This document shows, one piece after another, positions 34,742-36,478 of a DNA stretch of 36,478 nt (positions are counted from its first letter, which is position 1; the number at the start of each line of letters is the position of its first letter). This DNA comes from Candidatus Kuenenia stuttgartensis (lineage in GTDB: Bacteria > Planctomycetota > Planctomycetia > Isosphaerales > Isosphaeraceae). A program made the position numbers and the translations under genes. A model generated the notes under the pieces. The model was given only the letters and a program-made list of their open reading frames with translations. It ran no database searches and was not told where the DNA came from. The stretch is taken from the NCBI GenBank assembly GCA_945865635.1, contig CAMBEP010000052.1:1-36478 (forward strand). The letters are read 5' to 3'.

Positions 34742-35593
34742 TTAAATGTCTGATCCCGGCCCGATTTCGCCCTTCCGGCCCGCCGCCTGCTCGGGCGACA
34801 GATACATGCCCGTGCCCACGATCATGTCCGACTTGCTCAGGTCCGACGGCTCATCCAGCAGCTTGGCAAGGCCAAAATCGGCAATCTTGGGCATCCGCAT
34901 CGCGGGCTTGCCTGAATCGGTTTCAAACTGGTTCTCGCCCAGCAAAATGTTTGAAGGCTTCAAGTCGCGGTGCAGCACGCCCGCCTGGTGGGCATAATGC
35001 ATGCCCCTGGCCACACGGGCCAACAGTGCCGCCGCCTGGCGGGGCTCCAGCGGTTTCTCCTTCAATAACTCGCGCAGCGATTGACCCGCCACAAATTCCA
35101 TCGTGATAAACGGCACGCCCGCCAGTTCGCCCGTTTCATAAATCTGCACAATGTTCGGGTGGTTCAGCCCCGCCTGAATGCGGGCCTCGCGGTTGAGCCG
35201 GTCAAAAAGTTCGCCCGTCAGCCGGTCGGCCCTGATCTTCTTCAAGGCCACCACCCGGTTAAGCTTCTTGTCAAAACACTCGTAAACCTCGCCCATGCCG
35301 CCCCGGCCCACCTGGCCAATCACCTGGAACCGCTGCCCCAGCTCGAGCTGGTCCTGCCATTGGTTCACGGCCTTTAATCGCTCCAGAAACGGCACAGGCC
35401 CGCGCTCTGCCAGGTGCTCTGCCCGGCTTGGCACAAAATTCCGGGCGTCGGCAAAAATCGCCTGGTCAAAGCGCTGCGTGCAGCTTTCGCAGCCCTGCAT
35501 GTGATCGGCCAAGCGGTCGAACTCGGCCGATGAGACATCGCCCTCTGCCGCTTTTTTCAAAAAAAACGAATCAAAACACGCTTCGCTCTGCAT
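34742..35593 (-). CDS. Ser/Thr kinase with N-terminal HxxxCxxC motif, truncated by nonsense codon
   Basis: 283 residues before TAA (34742-34744). The N-terminus has LADHMQGCESCTQRF with His31, Cys35 and Cys38, the H-x3-C-x2-C of anti-sigma zinc fingers. The kinase domain starts near 88: GRGGMGEV (96-103), Lys118 in VVALKK, helix C Glu136, HRDLKPSNIL (208-217) with Asp210, DFG (239-241) and SPE at 266-268. It ends GPGSDI, where the family continues Y-SLGVxLYE: the Tyr codon (TAT or TAC) is TAA here. As translated, it lacks helices F-I and the membrane anchor, so it should be unstable or inactive. It is 31 bases downstream of an ECF sigma gene on the same strand. Confidence 0.88.
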   Translation of the reverse strand: MQSEACFDSFFLKKAAEGDVSSAEFDRLADHMQGCESCTQRFDQAIFADARNFVPSRAEHLAERGPVPFLERLKAVNQWQDQLELGQRFQVIGQVGRGGMGEVYECFDKKLNRVVALKKIRADRLTGELFDRLNREARIQAGLNHPNIVQIYETGELAGVPFITMEFVAGQSLRELLKEKPLEPRQAAALLARVARGMHYAHQAGVLHRDLKPSNILLGENQFETDSGKPAMRMPKIADFGLAKLLDEPSDLSKSDMIVGTGMYLSPEQAAGRKGEIGPGSDI

Positions 35594-35624
35594 TGCCTGC
35601 CACTTTCCAGAAAGCTTTGAAGTT

Positions 35625-36251
35625 TCAGAATTGGAATTCGGAATCCATGGCCAGAATCTCGTCCTTCAGCATCGTGCGAACCCGATAGACGTTGCTGAAA
35701 ACCGCCTGCCGCGACTTCATCAGACGCGTGGCCACTTCGTCGCCGGGCAGCTTCTCCACATGCATCAGCTCAAAGCAAAGCCAGGTCTCGGGCTCCACAC
35801 GGCTTTGCACGCGCTGGGTGGCCAGCTCCAGAATCTCATCGCGGGCAACGGCCTCAAAAGTGCCCAGCAGGTCTTTGCAGGCCGCTGGAGAGGTCAGCAT
35901 CCGCAGCGTCTGCTCGTCAAATTTCTCCAGCTCCAAGCCCTGTAATCGCTGCAAATCGTCGCGTATCTTCTGCCAGCACCGAAATGCCAGGGTTTTCAGC
36001 CACGAGCGGAAGTTGCTCTTCGGGTTGTTTTGATATTGATGCAGGTTGCGAAAGGCCAGAATCAGGGTCTCCTGAATGATCTCTTCGCAATCCTCGGGCC
36101 GGGCGCCCCAGCGATGGCCCCAGCGCAGCAGCAGGCGGCCATATTTCTCCAAAAAAATCGGCCACGAATCACTCACAGTCCGCCCGGCCGCCAGGCTGGC
36201 CAGCAGGCTCAGGTTTGTCGATGAATCGGCCAGCCGCGTCTCTTTGCTCAT
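35625..36251 (-). CDS. ECF-type RNA polymerase sigma factor, second module
   Basis: About 208 residues from ATG 36251, preceded by GCGGA; a longer frame to 36371 adds 40 residues with no homology-like features. Region 2 includes WPIFLEKYGRLLLRWGHRWG, PEDCEEIIQETLILAFRNLH with the DxxxIxQE-like core, and SNFRSWLKTLAFRCWQKIRD. Region 4 is short: ATQRVQSRVEPETWLCFELM and KLPGDEVATRLMKSRQAVFS, with SRQAVFSNVYRVRTMLKDEI as recognition helix. It heads the leftward sigma/kinase pair facing the rightward pair at 30.4-33.6 kb. The two sigma factors share only the general fold, so they should read different promoters. A PEP-CTERM gene on the same strand ends about 150 bases upstream. Confidence 0.9.
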   Translation of the reverse strand: MSKETRLADSSTNLSLLASLAAGRTVSDSWPIFLEKYGRLLLRWGHRWGARPEDCEEIIQETLILAFRNLHQYQNNPKSNFRSWLKTLAFRCWQKIRDDLQRLQGLELEKFDEQTLRMLTSPAACKDLLGTFEAVARDEILELATQRVQSRVEPETWLCFELMHVEKLPGDEVATRLMKSRQAVFSNVYRVRTMLKDEILAMDSEFQF

Positions 36252-36403
36252 CGTTCCGCTGTTTTCGTGACCAATGGCCTCCCCAAAAAACACTCTGGAC
36301 CATTCTACCCGATCCGCACAGAAAAACAGGCCCACCGAAAGGTTCGTGGGTGGTAGGGGGTCCAGTCCCACTCCCGATGGGCCGTGTTTTTTTCAACAGC
36401 TCA

Positions 36404-36478
36404 TCAGGCCCGGGCGGCCTTGCGGCGGCGGGCGATGGCGGCCATCACACCCGTGGCAATCGCGGCCAGGGCGTAGGT
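36404..36478 (-). CDS. PEP-CTERM sorting tail (5' partial at the window edge)
   Basis: Twenty-four codons and a stop (TGA at 36404-36406), reading TYALAAIATGVMAAIA, then RRRKAARA. This is the hydrophobic helix and basic end of a PEP-CTERM signal; the PEP motif itself lies beyond the window edge. The fragment is too short for the usual gene-length cut-off. The DNA is very similar to the tail at 1-273, which is in the opposite orientation. The rest of the protein is outside the window. Confidence 0.8.
   Translation of the reverse strand, partial: TYALAAIATGVMAAIARRRKAARA

Noticed and set aside
34742..34744. Stop-codon reassignment (TAA as sense) to explain the interrupted kinase and the interrupted heme-binding relic
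   Set aside because: TAA ends several intact genes here at the expected family length (for example the ECF sigma gene at 31066 and the PSCyt1/DUF1553 gene at 17066), so TAA is a normal stop.

Overview
The window is a stretch of planctomycete chromosome. Evidence for the phylum: three DUF1501 exported proteins, a cytochrome-type PSCyt1/DUF1549/DUF1553 protein, a relic of the planctomycete heme-binding C-terminal domain, two ECF sigma factor-Ser/Thr kinase pairs, an EF-G of the GFM2/spdEFG2 kind, a LEPR-type mini-protein, and PEP-CTERM tails at both window ends. No tRNA, rRNA, CRISPR array, transposase or integrase was recognised. Base composition is moderate, with one visibly AT-richer block at about 7.4-11.6 kb.

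Layout. 1-0.9 kb: end of a PEP-CTERM protein and a stop-containing remnant of a heme-binding domain. 0.9-4.5 kb: a GT4 glycosyltransferase (+), an unrecognised exported protein (-) and a protoglobin (-) with a palindrome upstream. 5.1-7.3 kb: an EF-G paralogue ending in a textbook terminator. 8.0-11.5 kb: a three-gene + strand operon behind a near-consensus sigma-70 promoter (small YLDPGTG membrane protein, NoeA-like methyltransferase, membrane-anchored sulfatase-superfamily enzyme), probably for surface polysaccharide modification. 11.6-14.1 kb: a porin and TspO (-). 14.2-23.2 kb: a divergent block, with PSCyt1/DUF1549/DUF1553 - DUF1501 - DUF1501 leftward and DUF1501 - neutral-ceramidase-like enzyme rightward. 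23.4-28.9 kb: an exported propeller-like protein, a decayed porin 3' end, a degenerate methyltransferase-like protein, and a secreted protein built from a duplicated two-module unit with a Pro-rich tail. 29.2-36.5 kb: an unknown protein, a 75-aa LEPR-type mini-protein, then two convergent ECF sigma-kinase modules, and the tail of a second PEP-CTERM gene.

The most notable region is 29.8-36.3 kb. Two unrelated-looking sigma/kinase pairs have the same gene order and almost the same gap (32 and 31 bases) and point at each other. The + module has a perfect 9-bp inverted repeat upstream and an intercistronic stem-loop that overlaps the kinase ribosome binding site; its kinase carries DFN in place of DFG. 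The - module kinase carries an N-terminal HxxxCxxC zinc-finger-like motif and is cut by one in-frame TAA where the family has the Tyr of the DIYSLG motif, with the downstream frame intact. Many starts are uncertain because Shine-Dalgarno sequences are often absent; reasons are given per gene.
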